Made by a program: the position numbers and the translations under genes
Notes under the pieces: model-generated
Databases searched by the model: none
The model's input: only the letters and a program-made list of their open reading frames with translations
What the model was told of the DNA's origin: nothing
Assembly (NCBI RefSeq): GCF_000226095.1
Contig: NC_016472.1
Location: 186,001 to 250,000, forward strand
DNA from: Thermothelomyces thermophilus ATCC 42464
Lineage: Eukaryota; Ascomycota; Sordariomycetes; Sordariales; Chaetomiaceae
Direction of reading: 5' to 3'
DNA: 64,000 bases
Part shown: positions 54,839 to 64,000 of the stretch, piece by piece
Layout of the letters: the number at the start of each line of letters is the position of its first letter
Numbering within the stretch: the stretch's first letter is position 1

Positions 54839-57800
54839 TCAACAAGGTTTCGGCGCCATGTCACCATATTTGAGGGCCAGCTCCTCGATCTCAGGTATTA
54901 GTTCCGAGATGCGGAACGGTTTCGAGATGACGCCATCCTGCAAAAGCGACGCGTCCCAAAATTAGCATATGGCGCAAGAATTTAAACAGGCACCAAGGAG
55001 AGAGAAAGAGAGGGAGAGAGGGAGAGAGAGAGGGAGAGACAGAGGAGAAACCTACAACGCCTGCAGCCTTCGCATTTTCGACTTGCTCTGGCCGTGCATA
55101 GGCCGTGACGGCGATGATGGGTACGTGCTGGGTGATGGCGCCCTGGCGTTCCAGCCGCCTGATCTCGCGCGTGCAGCTGATGCCGTCCATGACGGGCATC
55201 TCAAGGTCCATCAGGATGACCGAGATGTTGTGGCTGTTGCTGTCTCCAACCGCCTCTGGTTCGGGAGTCGGCGGGGACGATTCGGTAGCCGTGTCCTCGG
55301 CGGGCGCGGCAGCCGTCTCGCTCCAGAAACGAGACCGCCTCAGAGCGGCCAGAGCCTCGCCGCCGTGATTGGCAACGTAGGTGTTGCTCCCTGCGAGCTC
55401 CAGCTGCCTCTTCAGGACCTTCTGGTTCACCAGATTGTCCTCCACCACCAGGACGTCGAGTCGCCGTGTCTCGGGCTGCGGCTTGGGGGACTGAGGCAAG
55501 GGAAACGGCGGCAGGGGATGCTGGGCGGCTTCCGTGGTCGGTGTGGCCGGGGGAACTGGCGACGGTGTCTCCTGCTTGGGCACGCTCTGTATAGGTGACG
55601 GCAGAGGTAGGTCTTCGTTCGGTGAGGGCGTCCGTAGTCGCGAGGTGTCTGGTGGGTGGTCCGATTTGCGCCCCTTGATGTAGAAGGCAAAAGTGCTTCC
55701 CTGGCCCTTCTCGGACTGCACCGCGATCTGGCCGCCCTGCAGCTCGGTCAATGTGCGGCAGATGAAGAGTCCCAAGCCGGAGCCGCCGTATTGAACGTGG
55801 GTTCGTGGGCTTGCTTGGCCAAACCTCTGGAACAGGATACGCTTCTCGTTCTCGTCCAGGCCCGGGCCGGTGTCCGTGACGGCGAAGTGCAGATTGACCT
55901 TTTCGCCGTCAGCCCAGTCAGCCTCGTCTGTGAAATCCTCTCGAGTCGGCTTCCGCGAGGGAATGTACGAGAAGCTGTCCTTCAAAGCATCCTTGGACGC
56001 CCCGAGGCTTATCACGATCGAGCGCGTCGGCCGCCCTTGGGTAAACTTGATCGCGTTGGTCATCAGGTTGATGAGGACCTGACGAAGCCGGGACGGGTCC
56101 AGCTTCACCCAGTCGACGGTCAAGTCCTGGTACGACTGTTCTATGTTCATGTGGCCGTCGATCTTGTGCGAGCCGAGCTCGATCTCGAACATCTTGAGGA
56201 CGTCCTGAACCACGGTAATAGGTTGCACGTCGACCGGCGTTACGAGAAGCAGGTTCGAGTCGAGCTTGGAGAGAGTTAGGATGTCGTCCACGATGCGCTT
56301 CTGGTGGTTTGCACACAGCGAAACGATGCTGGCCGCCTCTACGCAGCTGTCGACCAGGGCGTCTATGGCGCCGGGCGCCCGAGCCGACGCCCCTGCCTGG
56401 CGGAATCGGCTCAGGCCCGATGATATCTCATCGGCGCTTTGCAGGATGGCGTTCAGCGGATTCCGCATTTCGTGACTGGTTATGTCGATAAAGTTCTCTT
56501 GCTGGCGCTTAAGCTCGACGGCTTCGTCTCGTCGCCGCTTCTGGACGCTTTCGGCCCACTTTTGTTGCGAGATGTCGGTGATGCAGCCAAAGATGCTCTT
56601 GAGCTCCCCGAGCTCGTCTCTCTCGGGGTAGGCGCTCATCAGCACCCAGACGTCGACCAGGTGGCCGTCAATGAGTTCCCTAGAGCCCTCGAACCGGAAC
56701 TCGTGCGTCACGGCAGTCTTCTCCTCGACGACGCGGCGCCAGGCGAGCTCTGTGCCGTGCCGGTCCTCGTCACGAATGCTCTGCATCCACGCGGCGAAGG
56801 TGCTAGCGTTCCGCGGGAGCCCGGATATCCTGGAGCACATCTCGTTGCAGTAGTTGATCTTTCCGTGACCGTCAGCAATGAATAAGCCCACGGGGCCGAG
56901 CTCGGCCATCCTGGTGAAGCGATATTCGCTTTCGACAGCCTCTAGCGTCCGGAGATGGAGCTGCAACGAGAGCTCCTGGTGATCCAGAGCAGCGAGGCGG
57001 GCGGCCTTCTGCCCGCGCCGGATCTCCTCTTCGAAGAGGACAACAGACGCGAGCGAAGTGACGAGCTGCCGCGAGAGGAGGCTTACAAAGAGTTGGTAAT
57101 CCGCATCGAATGGACGCCGCGGGTTCGTGCCCAGGACGATAAACCCAACAACCACCCCATCCCCCCCCGTCGTGGGATGCACGGGGAAGACGACGATGGT
57201 ACGGCACGGATCTCCGTACCCGGCCCAGGAAAGGCCCTGAATCAGCTCCGCCGGCAAGGTACCGTCCGCCTCGCTGAGGACGATTGGAGAGGCCGAGTTC
57301 GTCAGACACTCCCTCATATAGGGGGCGAATCCTTCGTCGCTGGTCTGCAAGTCTATGGCCGTAACGGCGCAGGGATGGCCGTCGGGTACGCCGATGGAGC
57401 CTTCCAGTACGATCTGCGGCGGATGCGCGAGGCTCCCCGGGTGGAGAGACGAGATTTCAATGCCGCCGTCTTCGCCGATCGAGTAGAGGAGGGCAAAGGG
57501 GGCATCCAGCTCATTGAATTCCAGGCCCTTCTGGAGCTGGGCCCAAAATCCCTTCACGTCACGGGCCTGCGCCGTCCTGATGCCGATCTCCCGAAGCGTC
57601 AGCATTCTCCGCTCAACAATCCGCCGGCGGGTGTTTTCGAACGCGGGGTTGTATATGGCCACCACTGTGCCGTCGCCGCCAACCAGCGGGATCATTGCCC
57701 AATTGAAAAACGTTTCTTCCGTGAAGCCGTTACGTGATATGAAGAGGGTATCGTCGTTCTTCATCGTCGCATAGCCGCTTTCCCAGGCGGCGTCGAAGAC

Positions 57801-58925
57801 AGGCTTGACCTCGTCCCAGATCTCCGGCCAGGCGTCCTGGTACCGAGAGCCCATCAAGCGGGGATGTTTTTGGCCAGCGAGGGAAACGTACGCCTCGTTG
57901 TAAATGGCGACGTGGTCTCGGCCCCAGTAAAGCGCCGCCGGATGAGGACTGCCCAGTACCATGCTGGACATGATTCTCAGCTCGAACGGCCACAGCTCTA
58001 TCGGCCCGAGCGAGGTGGCCGCCCAGTCAATCGATCGCGCAAAAAGGTAATGGGCGGGGAGGTTGGGGTCATCGAGGGGAATGCGCGTCCAGTCAAACGT
58101 CGTGCGCAGAGGCGGAGACGAGAGCGCAAGGTCGTCAAGGGGTCGGACGACGGTGTCCGCGGCTGACTCTGCCCTGCTCGGGGGCTCCGAGCGGGAACGA
58201 AGTTGCGTCCTGCCGACTTGCCCAAAGTAGTCGCTGCTCTCCCTGGGCAGTTCCGGAGTCCGACCTGCCCACGGCCCGTTTGATGCCAGGTCTGGGGTCG
58301 GAGAGGGTTGTTGTACTTCCCGAGTTTGGCTCGGCGATGATGTGGGAGTATTGAAAAGTGTGTTCTGGTAACCACGGATGATGCGGAACCGCTTCCGGAG
58401 AGTGGAACAGGTCCATAGGAGCCCGGCGTATGTGACGGAGGGAACGGGCGCGTTTGGGCTACTCTTTTCATGCACCGAGCTGACCGCCCACGCCCTGAAC
58501 TCGGAGAATTCGGGGTCAGGCTGCGACTGTTCCGAGACGTGCTGCAATAGCTCCAAGAGACCGGGTGCTGTCCTCAGAACGACATTCGCGTAAAGTATAT
58601 TCAGGGGACCAGGTTGGGCGTTTCTCGGATCGTCGAGGTAAACGATAAATGTGGGCCGCTCGTCTTCTTCCAGCAGTTCGATCGCTCCGATCCCCTGGAG
58701 CAGCTGCACGACAGATGGCTGGGGCCAACCATCAAGGCTGAGGGATAGGCTGGGGAGTTCGGTTGACGACCAGCTGCGGGAGGTAACAGAGGATCCCGCG
58801 GGGCTCGCGACGCTAACCTGACTTTTTGGTAGGCGCAGAGTGGTGACTCCGTCGCCAGGCTCGTTGCCGCCCATCATGTGCGCCGCCGTCTCCGGAGTAG
58901 GTAGGCTGAGGGGAGGGTTGGGCAA
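54839..58925 (-). CDS. Hybrid sensor histidine kinase (PAS/GAF-like sensor, HisKA, HATPase, receiver)
   Basis: Two exons on the minus strand, 58925-55056 and 54937-54839, give 1322 residues. The intron (54938-55055, donor GTAGGT, acceptor TGCAG) interrupts the receiver domain; the join reads KAAGV then DGVISKPF, restoring the invariant receiver Lys1296. Domain order: disordered N-terminus; PAS-like sensor near 290-420 (ELRIMSSMVLGSPHPAALYW, then VAIYNEAYVSLAGQKHPRLM); a GAF-like region to about 650; a second PAS near 660-790 (MAELGPVGLFIADGHGKINY); HisKA with phospho-acceptor His818 in DITSHEMRNPLNAI; HATPase with LINLMTNAIKFTQ, VTDTGPGLDE and YGGSGLGLFICRTLTELQGG; receiver from about 1155 (DVLVVEDNLVNQKVLKRQL) with phospho-acceptor Asp1240 in LMDLEMPVMDG. 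All catalytic residues are present. It has no transmembrane segment, so it is probably cytoplasmic. It would signal through a phosphotransfer protein to a response regulator; the stimulus is unknown. Confidence 0.92.
54999..55042. repeat. (GA)n-rich repeat inside the histidine kinase intron
   Basis: GAGAGAGG-type repeats on plus, hence a long CT tract on the coding strand, within the 118-nt intron just after the donor site. It is an atypically large simple repeat for such a small intron. Confidence 0.85.
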
Positions 58926-61900
58926 GGGTCTCGAGGATTTGGTGAAGAAAAAGGGGGGAATGGTACGGCTGACAGCGCGTGATGGATGTCGTCCAACGAC
59001 GGCAGTGACAAAGTCCCGTGCGCCACAAGCCGCTGCTTCTTGCTCGGTGACCCAAGAAGACGGAGCGCGGCCCTGTCCGTCGCCGAGTATCTCTTGCCAA
59101 GTTAATCTGTCAGCGGTGGTCCCGGCGAGGCTTCGGCGACCGGTAGCTCTGGTTCAGGGCAGGCCGGGGTTCCTCCGGGCTGGAGTGAGCCAAACCCACA
59201 AATCTCGGTTGCTAGCGAGCCGATATCAGTAGATGATGCTTACCATCATAGGTTCGCATCCACCGGCCGTGTCCTCCTCCCTCAGCGAGGCCTCTCTGTC
59301 GGCTGTTGTCGTCGGCGGCGGCGGTGGTGGTGGTGGTGGGCTCGGCCTGGTCCCCAAGAGGCATGCCTCAATAATAAACCACAACAACGAGAGAACAACC
59401 GGCGCGTCTCATCGACGGCTTTCCCCGTTTCTCCCGGTCATACGACGCTGCGGGGCGGGCACAGGCTTGATCCTGACCTACACGACTCGCTACAGGGGGC
59501 AGAAGAGGCAGCGGTGGCGGTGATGATCCGCCACCTGCACAAGACAACGAACAACCCAGCTTTCCGACAACAGCCTGTTATCTGGAGAGCAGCCACAACG
59601 GCGGGCCCATTGGCCAGCAGCAGCGGAGGGCTGGATCTGGGGCGTCGGATTACCCGTGAGAGAAAGGGGGTGGGGGGCGACGAGGAGGAGGAGGGATGAA
59701 AGAACCCCTGCGGATGAACCGGGTGCTTGAGGCCGAGCGATCGAGATCGGGCAGGACGGCTGGGAGAGAAGCTGAAACCCCGTGGCTCGAAACTCGTTTT
59801 GGGGCACGAGCGGGATTGGGCCAACCTAAACTGTTGCCGGGACGTGGTGTCTCCTGAAGGCGGCGATCGAGGTTCGTGGGCTCGAGAAATTGCAGTGCTG
59901 GAACCGTAGGAAAGAACCAGCCAATTCATGGAAGTGCAAAAGCCCAGGAATGTCGGTTGACGGTAAGCGGAGGGCAGCAACGTAAAGCGCAAGGAGCCAG
60001 AAAAAAACAAGTCAAAGGCTCAGGACAGGGGGAGGCGACGCTGCAGGCATGACACGACATGTTCTGCATCCCATCCTTGCCGTGAAGGTAGCGTATTAGT
60101 ATTGTATGAATGTACGCACTCAGGGCCAGATGTCGCATGTAGCCCCGGCGAGCATCAATACCGAGGAAGCATGCAGCCATGTATGTATGTACTACCTTGC
60201 CTCGATCTGTAGCGAACAGCTCAGCAATGGAGAGGATGGAAACGGGACTCCCAGGTTCCATGAATTGCAGGAGCGTTTCTGATCTTCAACCAGGCATCTC
60301 CGGTAAGCGACCTACTGGTCTCGCTCGCTCCGCAGGGAAGGCGCGGCACGCTTGTTCTCCCGCAAGTCATGGACGACCATCGGACCTGCCATCTTCCACG
60401 CTCGTTGCAAAACGAGCCGGGAGATACACGCGAGGTACGGACGTACTTGCCCCCTCCACTACCTATCTGTAAGGATTACATACACCATGAATGGTATGTA
60501 CTTGGTGTAAACCCGGGGTAGTGCTAGTGGACTCGCATAATCCAGACGGTCGAGATGGTGCGGACGGCTTGATCAACGAAAGCGAGGCGCCTCACCTGCT
60601 ACGTGGGATTTCGCACGCACTACTCATAGTATATCTTGGACTAGGAAGTTCTTACGAACAGCGGGCGGAATCCAAGCAGCCGACAGGGGATGCTGCAGTT
60701 TACCAGAGTCTGGAGCAATCTGGTCCACTGTGGAGCAGCTCTAGACCCAACCATCTTGCGATCAAGATGACCCCACCGCCCTTCACTTTCTGCCGAGAGC
60801 TGCTCCCCCACCAACAGACGGACCCGAAAATCGAACTCGAGGAAAACCACACAGCAGTAAGCAAGGTACCTAGGTAGGTTATTCAGTGTAAGTAGTAACC
60901 ACGATGGTAAATACGCTGTGCTAGATAGCGTCCGATACAAATCTGGAACTATCCGCGTTCTCATGAATGACAAGAGACAAGGGCTGTATAGAGAGTTAAA
61001 GGAAGCAGAACTATGTACTTGCTTCTCGGTATGGTAAAAATACACGGGCGGTAGGGTTCGCAACGTTATCAGAGGCTGGCTCTGGGGGAAACGGGCCCAG
61101 GCCGCGCTCTGACTCCGGGCTCGCATCACCAAAGACTGGCTCTCGTGGCACCCGATGCAGTCGCAAAGTTTGAAGAGAAATGGTGCGTTCTGTGCGACCG
61201 TCGTGACGTTCTGGACCGGTCCATTTCCTGGCCATTCTTTGGAGCGTATGCTTTGTACTCTAATATTAAATCCTAGTATTGTAAGGATTCGGATTACGTA
61301 CGCAGCAATTCGCACTTCCACAGAGCCCTCTGTCGACACCGAGATTTGTCCGCCCGCTGTGGCTTGTAAGTTCGCACGAGCCTGAGAAGAAAACTACGAT
61401 TGCCAGGCCCTTGCGATCGATGCGGGTCGCGTCATGCCCGGTCCACGCATCGGAGCTTGTTCCGTTCAGGCCAATCACACGTCTACAGTGTAGTATGGGC
61501 AACTCGTTCGGAGGTACAGAATATGTGTGCGAGTATCAGCCGAGCAAAGCCTCTGCGCTCCCTCGAACCAACCTTTCGGCTTGCCGGCCGCGCAGTGCAA
61601 CGCTACGGGCCACAAATGCTTCCCTGTTGCCTTTCTTCGATGTCGGCCATTCTCGAGGAAGCTCTTTGATCGAAACGCCGTAGCGGCCGATGGCTGTGCG
61701 TAGCATTACCGCTGCCATTACTTGGTATGAACCCGACGCAGAGACAATCGGTCCATGGTTATTTTTGAAGTCTCAGGCCGATCGAGTAGTGTGGCATCAT
61801 GGCTTGATCAACATCGGGGTCCATTCCTGGTTTGGCCGGTGCAGCACTTGCCTGGCTCCGAATCGCGTCCTCAGCGCGGCCGTCTCAACTCACACTGGCA

Positions 61901-63123
61901 CTTTTGCGAATCGACGACGTCGAGATCGGGCCGGCTGGAATTCGAGATGGCACGGCCACGAGGCATGATGGGTTGTGGTCGCGTAGTGTCCGATGTGCAC
62001 TACTAAAATCGGATCCTTCGAAGGGCGACTACCTTGCCGCAGCTCATCAGCCGGCTCCTTGCTCTGTACCTACATACTCCGTACACCATGCTATCTAAGG
62101 TAGGTATACCTACATCCGTAACGGGTTGCGTCCACCATTTTGTCCAGCGACTGATAGGCAGTGCGGATTAGTTTAGGTAGTGTGCGCATGTTGCTACAAA
62201 CCAACCGGGGGAGGCGCAGAGTGCCCGGTCTCAGCCACCTGAGTGAGACGGGAAGGCGCAGGTTTTGGGTTTATTATCAATCAACCGTCGAAGCGGCAAC
62301 TCAACATCGCGCAGCTAGTTAAGTTACCTTCTCTGGAACATCTGGAAATGGGGTTGCACTCGCCAGCTGGCACTGGGAGTTTTCGCAGTGCCCGACGGCC
62401 ACCCCCAGCCGGTTCAGCACCCCCATCCCCGCTCCCGCTTATCGCGCTGGGATTGGCCGGCTGGGCGCTTACGCGCTGCCAAAAGCATCCCGCCCGTCGC
62501 TCTCATTGGGCACCGTGCTGTGACCGACCTGCCGCCCGCAGCACTCAGGGCTGCTCGGAACGGCTGTTTGCCATGGGACTGAGCGGCAACGCAGGCGGGT
62601 GAGCGGATTGAATCTGCGGGAGCTCGGCGAGGGGACGAAGGAAGCGGGCGCAAGAAAATGAGGTGCAGCTTCCCTTAAATCGCGGCCACCGTGTGCCGCT
62701 CTCCCCGCCTCCTCTCATACCCCGTTCTCGCCGACGAACAAAGAAAAGCAGCCTGTCATCCGTACGAGGGGTTGCCGTCATCTCTTGCCGTCGCGACAAG
62801 CAACGACAGCAGCCCGACGGACCCGGCCCATCATCCTCGCGAGGATTTCCCTCCCAGCTTATGTGAGCCGCTCCTTCCAGCGGCTTGCTTCCGGCACACC
62901 ATCACGAAACACCCGATTCTGTTTTCCTGCGACCTCGATTGGCGCTTGCAATAGCCTGCAAGCTAAGCTCTGAGTGTGTCTGTGGGTGTGTGGGTGTGTG
63001 TGTGCGTGTGTGTGTGTTTGCGACAGTCGAATTTCGGCGGAGCGGTGGTAAGCACTGGTTTTCTGAAACAACACAAAAACGTGGTGGTCGGTCGAGAAAG
63101 GAGAAGAAGAAGAAGAAGAAGAA
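58926..63123. other. 4.2-kb intergenic region
   Basis: Upstream DNA of two divergent genes. Next to the histidine kinase it is GC-rich (58926-59700). A dispersed motif copy lies at 62075-62083 and TACCTAGGTAGG dyads near 60868-60880. A 232-codon minus-strand open frame (60641-61339) has no recognised domain and rare-codon-like composition. A TG-rich tract (62973-63020) lies about 100 bp before the next start codon, in its likely leader. Confidence 0.5.
62973..63020. repeat. (GT)n-rich microsatellite
   Basis: Interrupted GTGTGTGG/GTGTGC units in the probable 5' leader or core promoter of the right-edge gene, followed by an (AGA)n tract just before the start codon (63102-63122). Confidence 0.85.
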
Positions 63124-64000
63124 ATGGCATTCACATACCGGATCCTCCGCCGCCCATGGAGGGCCAAGGCGCCCCTGTACTGGGGAATGGTCCCCGAACT
63201 AGCCGGCATCGTCCCGCTGCTGGTCCTCTTTGGCCTCCAGCAGCCCGACGGCTTCCGGTCGCTCTTCTGGCGCATCGGCTTTGAGAACAAGCAAAACTCG
63301 AACCCCAACATGATCCTCTACGCGTACGCCAACTACCAGCCGCTGCCCACGGTCCCTTTTGTCTGGTCGAAAACGTGAGTCTCTTGTGTTTGGAGTTCCC
63401 CCCTTCCCCCCCGACCGACCGCGGTCGCGTCCCTCGCCCGTTGCTAACACCCCCCCCGGCACACAGGTTGACAAACTACAATGTCGCCATCTCCATCCTC
63501 TCCCTCTTTATTCTCCTCGCCAAGATGATCGCCACCATCATGAAGGTCTTCTATCCGATCTTTGGCACCATCATCAGCCTCGTCCTGGTCGTCCTCTACA
63601 CCGTGAGCATCTACGGCCAGGCCGGCCCCGACTACGCCGACCCGAGATATCCCAGCCCGACTCCCTGGCACCTCCGCATCGGCTGCAGTTTGGCGGAGCC
63701 GTACGGGGCGGCCAAGACCTGCCGGATGGTCCAAGCAACGCTTGGCGTGACCGTCTATCTGCTGTAAGGAGGAGTGGCTCTTTTTTTTTTTTTCTCTTTT
63801 CGTTCCCTCACATCCCTCTCTCGCATCCTCCCCTCCCCTCTCCTCTCCTCATCCTAACGTGCAAGCGATGTCAGGACCGTCTACCTCTGCCAGCTTGGCT
63901 TCGCCATATGGGCGATGCTCCCCAACAAGGAGCTCGACATGTACGACTCGGACGCCGAGGACGACGACGACGACGGGCACCCGGCCAAGGCCAAGAACAA
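63124..64000 (+). CDS. Multi-pass membrane protein of unknown function (3' end beyond window)
   Basis: Three exons are visible: 63124-63374, 63467-63763 and 63875 to the window edge, joined in frame by canonical introns (donors GTGAGT and GTAAGG; branch CTAAC in both; acceptors ACAG and TCAG), giving about 224 residues so far. The ATG at 63124 follows an AGA-rich leader and starts a basic segment (RILRRPWRAKAPLYWG). Three or four membrane segments follow: ELAGIVPLLVLFGL, NVAISILSLFILLAKMIATI, then FGTIISLVLVVLYTVSIYGQ and VTVYLLTVYLCQLGFAIWAM. The visible end is a very acidic Asp run (DSDAEDDDDDGHP). The layout looks like a conserved fungal membrane protein, but I cannot name the family. The gene is cut only by the window edge. 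Confidence 0.75.

Noticed and set aside
60641-61339. 232-codon minus-strand frame
   Set aside because: Long, but with Cys/Ser/Leu-rich random-like composition, no domain and no splice context; not reported as a gene.

Overview
The window looks like nuclear chromosomal DNA of a filamentous ascomycete, most likely a Sordariomycete close to the Sordariales. Reasons: GC-rich genes; short introns (about 60-120 nt) with GTRNGT donors, CTRAC-type branch sites and YAG acceptors; kilobase intergenic gaps; long CT-rich leaders; and protein families typical of Pezizomycotina (filamentous-type KIN4 kinase, Meu6-like PH protein, UPF0658 Golgi protein, PAS/GAF hybrid histidine kinase). The species assignment is inference. 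I found no tRNA, rRNA, CRISPR array, intact transposon or virus-like element.

Layout. Minus: P-loop NTPase of unknown function (1820-3343). Minus: disordered protein with a BTB-like tail (4130-5375), divergent from plus GWT1 (6437-8046). A 4-kb gap with a foldback element (8669-9045). Plus: KIN4-type kinase (12124-15584). Plus: RAD50 (17104-21104), convergent with minus PPP4R2/Psy4 (21828-23895). Plus: UPF0658 Golgi membrane protein (27066-28296). Minus: RMD5/GID2 (30287-31813), divergent from plus STB6-like protein (32847-35646). Minus: TIM10 (36288-36738), divergent from plus mitochondrial lysyl-tRNA synthetase (37510-39285). Minus: six-exon F-box protein with zinc-knuckle cysteines (40659-43913). 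A 7.5-kb gene-poor stretch. Plus: PH-domain Meu6-like protein (51424-53443), convergent with a minus hybrid histidine kinase (54839-58925). A second gap of about 4 kb. Plus: the 5' part of a multi-pass membrane protein that runs off the right edge (63124-64000).

The genes are mainly unlinked housekeeping and signalling functions: GPI-anchor synthesis, DNA double-strand-break repair and its phosphatase, ubiquitin ligase components (GID2, F-box), mitochondrial import and translation, mitotic-exit control and two-component signalling. Two neighbour pairs share a theme: RAD50 with PPP4R2 (DNA damage response) and TIM10 with mitochondrial LysRS (mitochondrial biogenesis). I did not find a convincing new multi-gene system. 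The least explained signals are a 9-bp motif (TACGGAGTA) present 12 times and only between genes, a 370-bp foldback element, an uncharacterised F-box/zinc-knuckle family, and a repeated basic-Ser-Phe-Gly-Lys-Lys motif in the PH-domain protein. Exon joins were worked out by hand from splice consensus and reading-frame continuity.
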